This document shows positions 8,920-15,611 of a stretch of 39,252 nucleotides of DNA, piece by piece. The translations under genes and the position numbers were made by a program. Positions within the stretch are counted from its first letter, which is position 1, and every line of letters begins with the position of its first letter. A model generated the notes under the pieces. It ran no database searches. It had not been told where the DNA came from and saw only the letters and a list, made by a program, of their open reading frames with translations. This stretch comes from Arthrobacter sp. (GTDB lineage Bacteria; Actinomycetota; Actinomycetes; Actinomycetales; Micrococcaceae): NCBI GenBank assembly GCA_030146405.1, contig JASLBS010000236.1, positions 1 to 39,252 of the forward strand, read 5' to 3'.

Positions 8920-9008
8920 GGACCCCTCATGCACCTGCCAGAGCCCGCTTACCCTTGCTACCTTCCGGTCCTGGGGGAGTTCACAGGATGACACCACATG
9001 AGGGGCCG
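8920..9008 (-). ncRNA. ffs: Signal recognition particle RNA, small bacterial type
   Basis: 4.5S-type SRP RNA, partner of Ffh in membrane protein targeting. On the minus strand the apical domain IV core reads CCCCCAGGACCGGAAGGTAG followed by CAAGGGTAAGC, containing the conserved GGAA tetraloop and internal loops. The ends pair: CCCCTCATG near 9006-8997 with CATGAGGGG near 8931-8923, closing one long hairpin of about 89 nt. After the 3' end comes TACTTTTAAG, so the closing stem plus T-run may also end transcription. The gene is 67 bp upstream of the gluQRS start on the same strand. Confidence 0.93.
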
Positions 9009-9014
9009 GGAAAT

Positions 9015-9020
9015 AGTCTA
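9015..9020 (-). promoter_or_regulatory. -10 element of ffs
   Basis: TAGACT on the minus strand ends seven bases before the predicted SRP RNA 5' end at about 9008, as expected for a -10 box. No clear -35 was found. Confidence 0.5.
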
Positions 9021-9077
9021 CACAGTCGGGCAGGCGCCTCTCGAATCGACCCAAGGGCTCCCGGTCGAAGGCGCGAT

Positions 9078-9106
9078 TCGGCAGGAACCGGTTGTATGGG
9101 TAGTCT
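9078..9106 (+). promoter_or_regulatory. Candidate tRNA-Ser promoter
   Basis: TCGGCA (9078-9083) and TAGTCT (9101-9106) are 17 bases apart, and a start near 9113 would give a short leader before the mature tRNA at 9125. Confidence 0.45.
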
Positions 9107-9124
9107 GGTATCTGCTCCATTAGA

Positions 9125-9209
9125 GGAGGATTCGCCTAGCGGCCTATGGCGCACGCCTGGAACGCGTGTTGGGTTCACGCCCTCGGGGGTTCAAATCCCC
9201 CATCCTCCG
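9125..9209 (+). tRNA. tRNA-Ser (anticodon GGA)
   Basis: Decodes UCC and UCU. A 7-bp acceptor stem GGAGGAT (9125-9131) pairs with ATCCTCC (9202-9208), with G9209 as discriminator. The anticodon stem CACGC/GCGTG encloses the loop CTGGAAC, placing GGA at 9159-9161. A long variable arm with GGG/CCC pairing (9170-9182 region) is diagnostic of serine tRNAs. The T-arm is GGGGG-TTCAAAT-CCCCC. CCA is not encoded. No integrase or duplicated 3' end is nearby, so it is not an obvious integration site. Confidence 0.97.
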
Positions 9210-9218
9210 CTGAAGCAC

Positions 9219-9257
9219 ACCAGCTGAACCCCGGCCCCGCGCCGGGGTTCAGCTGGT
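9219..9257. terminator. Long bidirectional hairpin terminator
   Basis: A perfect 16-bp inverted repeat (CCAGCTGAACCCCGGC and its complement) with a 5-base loop CCCGC spans 9220-9256, with one more A-T pair outside. It lies between the tRNA-Ser and the stop of the convergent MpaB-family gene (stop TAA at 9257-9259) and can serve both. There is no T-run, as is common in high-G+C actinobacteria. Confidence 0.85.
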
Positions 9258-10159
9258 TAAGCGGTTCCGGTCACGCGCCGGATGCGGTTCTTCGCCGCTT
9301 TCTCCGCCGGGCCCTCGGGGCCGAGTCCCAGCCGGATCACCCCGAGGACCACGCGCACCGCGGTGCCGATCGGCAGCGGCACGGGTCCCAGCGAGGGCAC
9401 CTTCAGACCGAGCAGCTCGCGGTGTCTCGGCTCGAGCGTGGCCACCGCTCCGGCGAACAGGATCTGGTACCCGAGGCGCTGCGAGCGCGGGAGCGGCGGC
9501 CGGCGGATGTAGGTCAGTGTCTCCCGCACCTGCTCACTGCCGGTGAGCTCGTCGTCGAACGCCGCGAGCTGGGACCGCAGGTCGGCCTCGGACCGCGGAG
9601 GGTCCTCGAGCCCCATCAGTTCACCCGCCGCAGCCCACTCCGCCACGTACTGGTCCGTTCCGCCGGGAATCCGCCCGCCGTAGGCGGAGTGGGCGGCCAC
9701 GAAAGCGTCCGTGAAGGCGAGGTGCACCCAGCGGATCAGGTGCGGATCCGACGCCGCGTAGGGCTTCTCCTCGCCACGGCTGTCCACATAGGTGCCGTGG
9801 ACGCGGGTGTGGAGCCGCTGCACGAAGTCCGAGCCCTCCTTCGCTGCGGCCTTCGAGCCGTACGTCACCGTGAAGATCCAGCGGATGGTGTTGGCGAGGC
9901 GGCCGAGGGGTTCCTCGCGGAAGTTGGAGTGGGCGTGCACCCCGGCCATCGCGCCGGGATGGAGGGCCTGGAGCAACAGGGCCCGGATGCCGGCCACGGT
10001 GGGCGTCATGGAGGTGTGCACGGTCCAGACAGCGGAATCGACGGGGAAGTAGCCGACGTCGTCGCCCTTCTCGAAGTCGAGTTGCCACTGCTGGATGGTG
10101 GCGGCTCCGTCGGAGAAGGTTTGCCGGAGCTGCGTCCGCCACGTTCCGATGATTCCCAT
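9257..10159 (-). CDS. Oxygenase MpaB family protein (DUF2236)
   Basis: Member of the DUF2236 group related to fungal MpaB and to the rubber-cleaving Lcp proteins, which bind b-type haem; the substrate of the bacterial members is mostly unknown. The conserved block ALHPGAMAGVHAHSNF carries histidines expected in the haem environment, followed by the family-typical RWIFTVTYG and later the WVHLAFTDAFVAAH region. Mostly helical, with a hydrophobic stretch near the C-terminus (AVRVVLGVIRLGLG). I placed the start at ATG 10159 (300 residues) because the homologous fold begins near there; the upstream extension to 10240 would need a TTG start. The ribosome-binding site is weak (GAGAACGG), so the start is uncertain. 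Divergent from the glutathione peroxidase gene. Confidence 0.82.
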   Translation of the reverse strand: MGIIGTWRTQLRQTFSDGAATIQQWQLDFEKGDDVGYFPVDSAVWTVHTSMTPTVAGIRALLLQALHPGAMAGVHAHSNFREEPLGRLANTIRWIFTVTYGSKAAAKEGSDFVQRLHTRVHGTYVDSRGEEKPYAASDPHLIRWVHLAFTDAFVAAHSAYGGRIPGGTDQYVAEWAAAGELMGLEDPPRSEADLRSQLAAFDDELTGSEQVRETLTYIRRPPLPRSQRLGYQILFAGAVATLEPRHRELLGLKVPSLGPVPLPIGTAVRVVLGVIRLGLGPEGPAEKAAKNRIRRVTGTA

Positions 10160-10285
10160 GCGGTGACCCGTTCTCTCGGTGAACACGCGGCTCGTACCCC
10201 GGCCGCTGTGGTGGCGTTTGCGCGCCGCCCTCCTGTCCAACGTTCCCCCGTGCCCATTTGCTCCTCATCGGTCGGCGGACCGCGC

Positions 10286-10291
10286 TAGGGT
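10286..10291 (+). promoter_or_regulatory. -10 element of the peroxidase gene
   Basis: TAGGGT fits TANNNT and would start transcription near 10298, giving a leader of about 47 bases that contains the tandem repeat at 10304-10331. The -35 is not clear. Confidence 0.4.
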
Positions 10292-10303
10292 GCGGAGTAG
10301 AGC

Positions 10304-10331
10304 GCGTCCACCACAGAGCGTCCACCACAGA
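10304..10331 (+). repeat. Tandem 14-bp repeat in peroxidase leader
   Basis: GCGTCCACCACAGA occurs twice with no gap (10304-10317 and 10318-10331), ending two bases before the ribosome-binding site. It lies downstream of the predicted -10, so it would be in the mRNA leader or form a repressor site. Confidence 0.8.
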
Positions 10332-10344
10332 CCAGGGAGCAGCA

Positions 10345-10848
10345 ATGCCATCGTCCGATCTCTACGACATCGACCTCACCATGAACGATGGCAGCCGGAC
10401 GTCCTTCGGTGATTTCCGCGGCCGGCCGGTCCTGGTGGTGAACGTGGCGTCCAAGTGCGGCTTCACCCCGCAGTATGCGGGACTGGAGGAGCTCTACGGG
10501 AAGTACGCCGAGCAGGGCCTGGTGGTCCTCGGGATGCCGTGCAACCAGTTCATGGGCCAGGAGCCCGGGACCGACGGCGACATCGCCGAGTTCTGCTCCA
10601 CGACCTTCGGCGTGACGTTCCCCCTGCTGAGCAAGGGCGACGTCCGCGGTAAGGATCAGCACCCGCTGTACGGGCAGCTCACCCATTTCAGGAATGGCGT
10701 GCTTCCCGGGCTGGTGAAGTGGAACTTCGAGAAGTTCCTGGTCAACCGCGACGGCGAAGTGGTGGCCCGCTTCGCGCCGACGGTGGAACCCGACGCCCCC
10801 GAGGTCATCGCGGCGATCGAGGAAGTGCTCGCAGCGCCGGCGGGCTGA
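10345..10848 (+). CDS. Glutathione peroxidase family, thioredoxin-type thiol peroxidase
   Basis: Reduces hydroperoxides. Peroxidatic C38 lies in ASKCGFTPQ, the family glutamine is in MGQE (Q72, 34 residues later), and the WNF motif supplies the conserved Trp and Asn. A second cysteine, C84 in AEFCSTTFG, sits 46 residues after C38, the spacing of the resolving cysteine in thioredoxin-dependent Gpx proteins. So thioredoxin or mycoredoxin rather than glutathione is the likely electron donor, which fits actinobacteria that make mycothiol (inference). The start ATG at 10345 has GGGAG six bases upstream; longer readings add a sequence without homology. 167 residues, cytoplasmic, no signal peptide. 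Confidence 0.93.
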   Translation: MPSSDLYDIDLTMNDGSRTSFGDFRGRPVLVVNVASKCGFTPQYAGLEELYGKYAEQGLVVLGMPCNQFMGQEPGTDGDIAEFCSTTFGVTFPLLSKGDVRGKDQHPLYGQLTHFRNGVLPGLVKWNFEKFLVNRDGEVVARFAPTVEPDAPEVIAAIEEVLAAPAG

Positions 10849-10871
10849 CCGCGGCGGGTCCTACCCCTGCC

Positions 10872-11792
10872 TCAGGCCAGCGAACCGACGCATCGCGCGA
10901 AGAACGCAGCCCCTGCCTCCTCGTGGACGAGGTCTCCCTCGGTGAGGACCTCGTAGGGTTTCACGGGCACGCCGTCCGCGGGGCGGACGTCCACGTGGGC
11001 GACGTCGAACCCCTGCTCGTGCAGGTAATCGGCCATGGCGTAGTCGGTGCGGGAATCGCCCACGGTCCGCCAGGTGCGGGGGATGTCCATGAGCGGGGCC
11101 ACCAGCGTCAGCGCACGGTCGGCGCCGAGGTCCTTGCCCACGCGCACCGATTCGATGTCGGTGGAGATGATGGTGGGGTCCACCCGGTACTCGATGTCCC
11201 CGTTGCTGTCCGGCTCCTCGCGGTCCAGGCGGCACGCACCCATGTCATGGCTGTGCAGGATCTCGAGGGCGTCGTCGTCGAACCCGCGTTGTCCCTCGAG
11301 GTAGTCGGCGTTGGCGGCGTCGAGTTGCTGTTCCACCGAGACCATCGCGAGCTTGGTCTCGTCGAAGAACATGAGCTCGCCGTACTTCTCCTCCACGAGG
11401 TCCCGGACGTCGTCGGCGAAGCTGGTGGGGAGCGCGAGCTCGCGGTCCACGAACACCTCGCCGGCGCCGTCGGCCGTGAAGGAGAACCAGGTGGCGCCCT
11501 TCTCGCAGACCGCGTGGAAGGTGACTCCGGCCGGGATCCCGGCGGCGAGCATCGGCACCATGACCTGCTCACGGATGAAGGCATCGGACCTTCCCGTATT
11601 GAAGACCACCGGCCACCCTGCGGCAGCGAGCGTCAGCAGGTCGGTGATGATCCCGGCGGGAACGGTCCGCGTGACCGGGCTCGCGACCGGCCCGTCGACG
11701 TCGAGGAGGAGCCCCTGAACGGGTCTCCCGCTGTCACCCCCCGGTGGAACGGGGGAGTCGGGGAGCAGATCGATCGGAGCATCGGTAGGCAT
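10872..11792 (-). CDS. HAD superfamily phosphatase-like protein
   Basis: A HAD-type hydrolase with the Cof/sucrose-phosphatase-like layout. Motif I is LLLDVDGP (D31, D33), motif II is FNTGRS (T66), and motif IV is VGDSRTDYAM near residue 250; a lysine upstream of motif IV (RVGKDLGADRA) can serve as motif III. A large cap domain of about 130 residues lies between motifs II and III, so the substrate could be a sugar phosphate; it cannot be named from sequence. The start at 11792 (306 residues) is preferred over 11828 because CATAAT stands exactly six bases before this ATG on the minus strand. The gene is divergent from ribokinase with only 71 bp between starts, which may point to sugar metabolism (inference). 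Confidence 0.8.
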   Translation of the reverse strand: MPTDAPIDLLPDSPVPPGGDSGRPVQGLLLDVDGPVASPVTRTVPAGIITDLLTLAAAGWPVVFNTGRSDAFIREQVMVPMLAAGIPAGVTFHAVCEKGATWFSFTADGAGEVFVDRELALPTSFADDVRDLVEEKYGELMFFDETKLAMVSVEQQLDAANADYLEGQRGFDDDALEILHSHDMGACRLDREEPDSNGDIEYRVDPTIISTDIESVRVGKDLGADRALTLVAPLMDIPRTWRTVGDSRTDYAMADYLHEQGFDVAHVDVRPADGVPVKPYEVLTEGDLVHEEAGAAFFARCVGSLA

Positions 11793-11798
11793 GGCTCC

Positions 11799-11804
11799 AT
11801 TATG
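11799..11804 (-). promoter_or_regulatory. -10 element, leaderless start of HAD gene
   Basis: CATAAT on the minus strand, one base from TATAAT, is followed by GGAGCC and then the ATG at 11792. This is the best -10 match in the window at the leaderless distance and decides the start codon. Confidence 0.55.
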
Positions 11805-11851
11805 TTCCGGGGCGGCGGCTCCAGCCATTCCGGGCGGCCGGCCGCTCGTGG

Positions 11852-11857
11852 AAGACT
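11852..11857 (+). promoter_or_regulatory. -10-like element of rbsK
   Basis: AAGACT ends six bases before the rbsK ATG. It keeps the A at position 2 and T at position 6 but lacks the first T, so support is modest. Confidence 0.3.
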
Positions 11858-11863
11858 GCGGAC

Positions 11864-12787
11864 ATGAGCATCGTCGTGGTGGGATCCATCAACGCGGACC
11901 TCGTGGTGACCCTCGAGCGCCGTCCCCGGCCGGGTGAGACCGTCCTGGGCCGATCGATGACCGTACTACCCGGCGGCAAGGGCGCCAACCAGGCCGTGGC
12001 CGCAGCGCTGCTCGGCGCGGACGTGACCATGATCGGAGCCGTGGGAAGCGATGCCTACGCGGCGACCGCGCTGTCCGGGCTGGGCACGGCAGGGGTGGAC
12101 GTGCGGGCGGTCGGGCGCACGGACGGCGGTACCGGGGTGGCCGTCGTGGAGGTGTCCGACGACGGCGAGAACACCATCGTGGTGCTGCCCGGCGCCAATA
12201 CGGATGTGACCCCCGACGTGGTCGCCGCGGCGGCGGACGTGATCCGGGGCGCGGACGTCGTCGTCGTGCAGGGTGAACTGTCCGCGGACGCCACTGCGGC
12301 AGCGGTGCGCACTGCGACCGGCCGGGTGATCGTGAATCTCGCTCCCGTGATCGAACTGGACCCCGAGGTGCTCCTGCGTGCGGACCCGCTCGTGGTCAAC
12401 GAGCACGAGGGCGAACTCGTCCTCGCACAGCTGGGCGGTGATGAGCAGCCCGATCAGGAGGCGGTGGCGGCCGCCCTGCTCTCCTGCGGCTTCGCCTCCG
12501 TGGTGATGACGCTCGGCGGGGCGGGAGCGCTGGTGTCCGACGGCGGCCCGATCAGGCGCATACCTGCCCCACGGGTGGCGGCCGTGGACACCACCGGGGC
12601 CGGTGACGCCTTCGTCGGGGCCCTCGCAGCGCGCCTCCTGGCAACCGACACCTTCGAGGACGCCGTACGGTTCGCCGTCCGCGTGGGGTCCTACGCCGTG
12701 CAACGTTCCGGTGCGCAACCCTCCTACCCCGCGCTCGGGGACGAACTCCCCGAACTTCCCGCCGACCATCGGCGGTCCGGGCCGTGA
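11864..12787 (+). CDS. rbsK: Ribokinase (PfkB family)
   Basis: Phosphorylates D-ribose to ribose 5-phosphate for the pentose phosphate pathway. The PfkB signatures are present: N-terminal GSINADLVV, GGKGANQA (37-44) in the sugar site and DTTGAGDAF (242-250) with catalytic D248 in the anion hole. 307 residues is the usual ribokinase length. No ribose transporter or rbs repressor is next to it; the only close neighbour is the divergent HAD gene. Substrate assignment to ribose rather than another pentose or nucleoside rests on overall motif agreement. There is no clear ribosome-binding site before the ATG, consistent with a leaderless transcript. Confidence 0.88.
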   Translation: MSIVVVGSINADLVVTLERRPRPGETVLGRSMTVLPGGKGANQAVAAALLGADVTMIGAVGSDAYAATALSGLGTAGVDVRAVGRTDGGTGVAVVEVSDDGENTIVVLPGANTDVTPDVVAAAADVIRGADVVVVQGELSADATAAAVRTATGRVIVNLAPVIELDPEVLLRADPLVVNEHEGELVLAQLGGDEQPDQEAVAAALLSCGFASVVMTLGGAGALVSDGGPIRRIPAPRVAAVDTTGAGDAFVGALAARLLATDTFEDAVRFAVRVGSYAVQRSGAQPSYPALGDELPELPADHRRSGP

Positions 12788-12866
12788 AGGAGGCCCGCAT
12801 CCTCGCGCTCCACCCCCGTCAGCAGTAACCTTTCGGCCATGAGATGACGGCCTCGATGGACGCACG

Positions 12867-12895
12867 TTCCATTGAGTGAAGCAATTACCTAGGCT
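12867..12895 (+). promoter_or_regulatory. Leaderless promoter of the VapB-labelled gene
   Basis: TTCCAT (12867-12872), a 17-base spacer and TAGGCT (12890-12895) are followed by six bases and the GTG at 12902. No Shine-Dalgarno sequence exists upstream, so the mRNA should start at the GTG. Confidence 0.55.
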
Positions 12896-12901
12896 GTAGC
12901 A

Positions 12902-13201
12902 GTGATCTTCAAAGCAGTAAGTGACGGCAGGCCCTACCCGGACCACGGATACGTGACGCCCAAGGACTGGGCGGAGGTACCCCCGCGGCAGGTGCGGCTG
13001 GACGAACTCGTGACCACCAAGACCACGCTGGACCTCGAAGCACTCCTCGCCGAGGACTCGACCTTCTTCGGGGATCTGTTCCCCCACGTGGTGCAGTGGA
13101 ACGAGATCATGTACCTCGAGGACGGCCTCCACCGTGCCGTGCGGACCGCCCTGCACCAGCGGACCATCCTGCACGCGCGGGTCCTCGTGCTCAATGACTG
13201 A
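12902..13201 (+). CDS. Small conserved protein often labelled VapB-family antitoxin
   Basis: A 99-residue cytoplasmic protein of a family very common in Actinobacteria and often named a type II antitoxin (VapB) by automatic pipelines. I see no PIN-domain toxin next to it, so that name is doubtful. The N-terminal half has the family marks DGRPYPDHG and PPRQVRLDELVTTK; the C-terminal half has QWNEIMYLEDGLHRAVRTAL. The DGLHR core (74-78) with a following alanine resembles the DGxHR motif of ParB-N/sulfiredoxin-like folds (inference). It overlaps the downstream LytR_C gene by eight bases, so the two are coupled and probably work together. Function unknown. Confidence 0.85.
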   Translation: MIFKAVSDGRPYPDHGYVTPKDWAEVPPRQVRLDELVTTKTTLDLEALLAEDSTFFGDLFPHVVQWNEIMYLEDGLHRAVRTALHQRTILHARVLVLND

Positions 13202-13871
13202 GTATGAGCCGCCCCGCCAGCGGCGCGCACGCGCCAAGCGGGACCCGATCGAGTGGCACGGGCACCGGATCGTCACGGAGACCGATCTCGGGGCGGTGTT
13301 CGAGGACGAGACCGCCGACCGGCAGCGCGTGAAGCGCCGTCGGATCCGCCACGGGATCGTCCTGGTGCTCCTCGTGGGACTGCTCGGTGCCGCCGGTTAT
13401 ATGGCCGTGGGCATGGCTCGCGGGGACATCGAGCTGGAGTTCCTCGAGACCGCCTCGACGCCCACGCCCACCTCCGAGTGCCCCGCAGGGCCCTTCGACT
13501 ACCAGGACCCGAGCGCCATCACCGTCAACGTGTACAACAGCACCCCGATCGACGGACTCGCGGGAACCGCCGCGGGGCAACTGCGCGAACGTGCGTTCGT
13601 GGTGCAGGACATCGGTAATCGGGAGGTCGCGTCAGCCGGCATGACCGCGATCATCGTCTCGGGTGAGGGTGGCCGCGCCAACGCGTTCACGCTCCAGCGC
13701 AACATCCCCGACACCCTCTACCGGGCCGACGAGCGCGAGGACAGGTCCGTGGACGTGATCCTGGGCTCCGGGTACGAGGGAACGCTGCCGGCCTCGGCCA
13801 TCGACATCACGCCCGCCGGTCTGGCCTGCGGACGGACCGAGGACGAGACGCCGGAGCCGTCCGAGGGCTGA
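13194..13871 (+). CDS. LytR C-terminal domain protein, membrane anchored
   Basis: 225 residues: a basic cytoplasmic N-terminus (1-52), one membrane segment (about 54-74) and an extracellular LytR_C domain (about 108-195, starting ITVNVYNSTPIDGLA). The domain occurs at the end of LytR-CpsA-Psr wall-polymer ligases, but the catalytic LCP domain is absent here, so this protein is probably a binding or scaffolding partner at the envelope rather than a ligase. C95 and C217 flank the domain. The N-terminal part includes WHGHRIVTETDLGAVFED, which is strongly charged. It starts at ATG 13194 inside the end of the preceding gene. Confidence 0.85.
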   Translation: MTEYEPPRQRRARAKRDPIEWHGHRIVTETDLGAVFEDETADRQRVKRRRIRHGIVLVLLVGLLGAAGYMAVGMARGDIELEFLETASTPTPTSECPAGPFDYQDPSAITVNVYNSTPIDGLAGTAAGQLRERAFVVQDIGNREVASAGMTAIIVSGEGGRANAFTLQRNIPDTLYRADEREDRSVDVILGSGYEGTLPASAIDITPAGLACGRTEDETPEPSEG

Positions 13872-13914
13872 GCGCGTCAGGGGTGGGCTCCGGAGTTTCG
13901 GGCCGGGCATCCTT

Positions 13915-13920
13915 CACACT
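13915..13920 (+). promoter_or_regulatory. -10-like element before the LmeA-like gene
   Basis: CACACT ends six bases before ATG 13927. It keeps A2 and T6 but lacks the first T. It favours ATG 13927 over GTG 13921 as the start. Confidence 0.3.
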
Positions 13921-13926
13921 GTGCTG

Positions 13927-14613
13927 ATGGAGTGGACACGCGCGAAGGACTGGTTGATCGGTGCGCTCGGGATGGTGCTCCTCCTGGGGATCGCCGTGGT
14001 GGTGCTGTGGTGGGTGGTGAGCGACCCCGCTGGTGAGCCCGGTGCGGAGCCGTCGCCTCAGGGCGCAGCGGGAGAACCGCCGGCAGCAGCGCCTCCCGCC
14101 GGCCTGGGCGAGAGCGACGTGTGGCTCGCGGATCTGACGTTCGACGCCGGAACCGTGATCGCCGAGGGCTCGACGCTCCGCGATGTACGGGCGGTCGGTG
14201 CGGATGTGGTCACGGGGGCGGACGGGCTCGTTGCCGGGCAGCTCAGTGTGGACGCGACCGTTCCGTTCGAGGTGATCGCCGGTGAGCTCGGCGACGGGAG
14301 CGTGGTGGCCGCCGCCGACGACGGCCGCACCAGTGTTGTCCGGACGGTCGAGGTCCTCGGCCGTGAGGTGCAGGTCACCGCCACCGGCACCGTCGAGGTC
14401 GTGGCCGGCGGGATCGTCATGCAGCCGACCTCGATCGACGTCGGCGGTCCGGATTTCCTCGCCGAGGGCATCGCCGCCGTCGTCCGCCGGTTCGTGGTCA
14501 TCGAGCACACCATCGAGGGCCTGCCCGAGGGGCTCGTGCTCCAGGACGTCACGGTGCAGGACGACGGCTTCCGGGCCACGCTGCGCGGCAAGGACGTCAG
14601 ACTCGCCTCGTGA
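13927..14613 (+). CDS. LmeA-like DUF2993 family protein
   Basis: 228 residues with an N-terminal membrane anchor (about residues 9-31), a Pro/Ala/Gly-rich linker (32-62) and a beta-rich domain. The repeated beta-strand pattern with VEVVAGGIVMQPTSI and a C-terminal HTIEGLPEGLVLQDVTVQDDGFRATLRG matches the DUF2993 group, to which mycobacterial LmeA belongs; LmeA is a periplasmic lipid-binding protein needed for mannosyl-lipid (LM/LAM) maturation. The role here could be similar for the Micrococcaceae envelope, but that is inference. The ATG at 13927 is preferred; GTG at 13921 adds two residues. It follows the LytR_C gene on the same strand and convergently faces the pyridoxal kinase gene. Confidence 0.8.
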   Translation: MEWTRAKDWLIGALGMVLLLGIAVVVLWWVVSDPAGEPGAEPSPQGAAGEPPAAAPPAGLGESDVWLADLTFDAGTVIAEGSTLRDVRAVGADVVTGADGLVAGQLSVDATVPFEVIAGELGDGSVVAAADDGRTSVVRTVEVLGREVQVTATGTVEVVAGGIVMQPTSIDVGGPDFLAEGIAAVVRRFVVIEHTIEGLPEGLVLQDVTVQDDGFRATLRGKDVRLAS

Positions 14614-14639
14614 CGTCCTCGCCGCCGGCGGTCCATCGG

Positions 14640-14655
14640 GGTCGCGCCCGCGACC
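14640..14655. terminator. Short hairpin between convergent genes
   Basis: GGTCGC-GCCC-GCGACC gives a 6-bp stem in the 46-bp space between the LmeA-like gene and the convergent kinase. It is short and lacks a T-run. Confidence 0.35.
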
Positions 14656-14659
14656 GGTG

Positions 14660-15484
14660 CTAGGAGGCGCGCCCGCCGCCCTGCCAGACGGCATCGAACG
14701 GTGCGTTGGACGCGACGCGGTCGTGGATTCCCCGGGTCACGAACTGCTTGGCGGTGCGGGCCGCGTCCAGCGGCGTGGCACCCTTGGCCAGTTCTGCGGC
14801 GATCGCCGCGGCGAGGGTGCAGCCGGCACCGCTCACGGCCAGTTCGCCCACCTTGGGTGCGGACAGGACCTCGAGGGTCTCGCCGTCGAAGTAGACGTCC
14901 AGGGCGTCAGGGCCAGCGATCCGCACACCACCCTTGGCGAGGACCACCGCACCGCTCTGGCGGTGGATGATCCGGGCGGCTTCCTTCAGGTCCTCGAGGG
15001 AGTCGATGGTGATCCCCGACAGTGATTCCGCCTCGAAGTGGTTGGGGGTCACGAAGGTGGCCAGTGGAAGGATGTTCGCCTTGAGTGCCTGGTCCGTGTC
15101 CAGTGCGGCACCGGGCTCCTGTCCCTTGCAGATCAGCACGGGGTCGAGGACCACGTTGTCCCACTGCTGGTTCTTCAGTGCCGCCGCCACGGTGTCGATC
15201 GTGGCGGGCGTGCCGAGCATGCCGAGCTTGACGGTCCCCAGCTCGTAGCAGGACTGGATGGCCTCGAGCTGGTCGGCGATGACCTGCTGGTCCACGGGCA
15301 CGAAGCGGTGCTGCCACTGGTTCTTCGGGTCGAAGGACACGATGCAGGTCAGGGCCACGATGCCGTAGACGCCCAGTTCCTGGAACGTCTTGAGGTCGGC
15401 CTGGGCGCCGGCGCCACCCGTGGCCTCGGATCCCGCGATGGTGAGTGTGACGGCTGGAGGAACAATCATCTGGTTCTCGGACAT
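14660..15484 (-). CDS. pdxK: Pyridoxal/HMP kinase of the dual-cysteine (CC-PLK) type
   Basis: Ribokinase-fold kinase of the ThiD/PdxK group that phosphorylates pyridoxal (vitamin B6 salvage) and sometimes hydroxymethylpyrimidine. The N-terminus has TIAGSEATGGAGAQADLKTF, the ThiD-type substrate region, and VSGAGC (217-222) replaces the usual GTGD, so the usual catalytic aspartate is a cysteine. C119 (in VLICKG) and C222 match the two active-site cysteines C110 and C214 of the Staphylococcus aureus pyridoxal kinase, which forms a hemithioacetal with the pyridoxal aldehyde. This favours pyridoxal kinase over true ThiD. 274 residues. The start is ATG 15484 by the -10 placement; ATG at 15469 is an alternative. 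Confidence 0.87.
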   Translation of the reverse strand: MSENQMIVPPAVTLTIAGSEATGGAGAQADLKTFQELGVYGIVALTCIVSFDPKNQWQHRFVPVDQQVIADQLEAIQSCYELGTVKLGMLGTPATIDTVAAALKNQQWDNVVLDPVLICKGQEPGAALDTDQALKANILPLATFVTPNHFEAESLSGITIDSLEDLKEAARIIHRQSGAVVLAKGGVRIAGPDALDVYFDGETLEVLSAPKVGELAVSGAGCTLAAAIAAELAKGATPLDAARTAKQFVTRGIHDRVASNAPFDAVWQGGGRAS

Positions 15485-15490
15485 CCCTCT

Positions 15491-15496
15491 AGTGTG
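15491..15496 (-). promoter_or_regulatory. -10-like element of pyridoxal kinase gene
   Basis: CACACT on the minus strand is followed by AGAGGG and then ATG 15484, the same geometry and the same hexamer as before the LmeA-like gene. AGAGGG touches the ATG and is too close to be a normal ribosome-binding site. Confidence 0.35.
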
Positions 15497-15611
15497 CCCG
15501 ACCGGCGCGCAGGGCGGCGACTTCGGCGGGTGCCGCGATCGCCGTTCATCGCAGGCCCGAAAATGGGGTAGGTCACCCCGGGTGCCCCGGCGATCACGTC
15601 CTCGGCGATGC

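Noticed and set aside
8853..8930. Upstream ATG start for gluQRS
   Set aside because: It would read into the SRP RNA 3' end, while GTG 8852 has AGGAGG at the right distance.
9125..9209. tRNA-Ser as integration site of a mobile element
   Set aside because: No integrase, no duplicated tRNA end and ordinary genes on both sides.
12902..13201. VapBC toxin-antitoxin locus
   Set aside because: No PIN-domain gene is adjacent; the partner is a LytR_C membrane protein.
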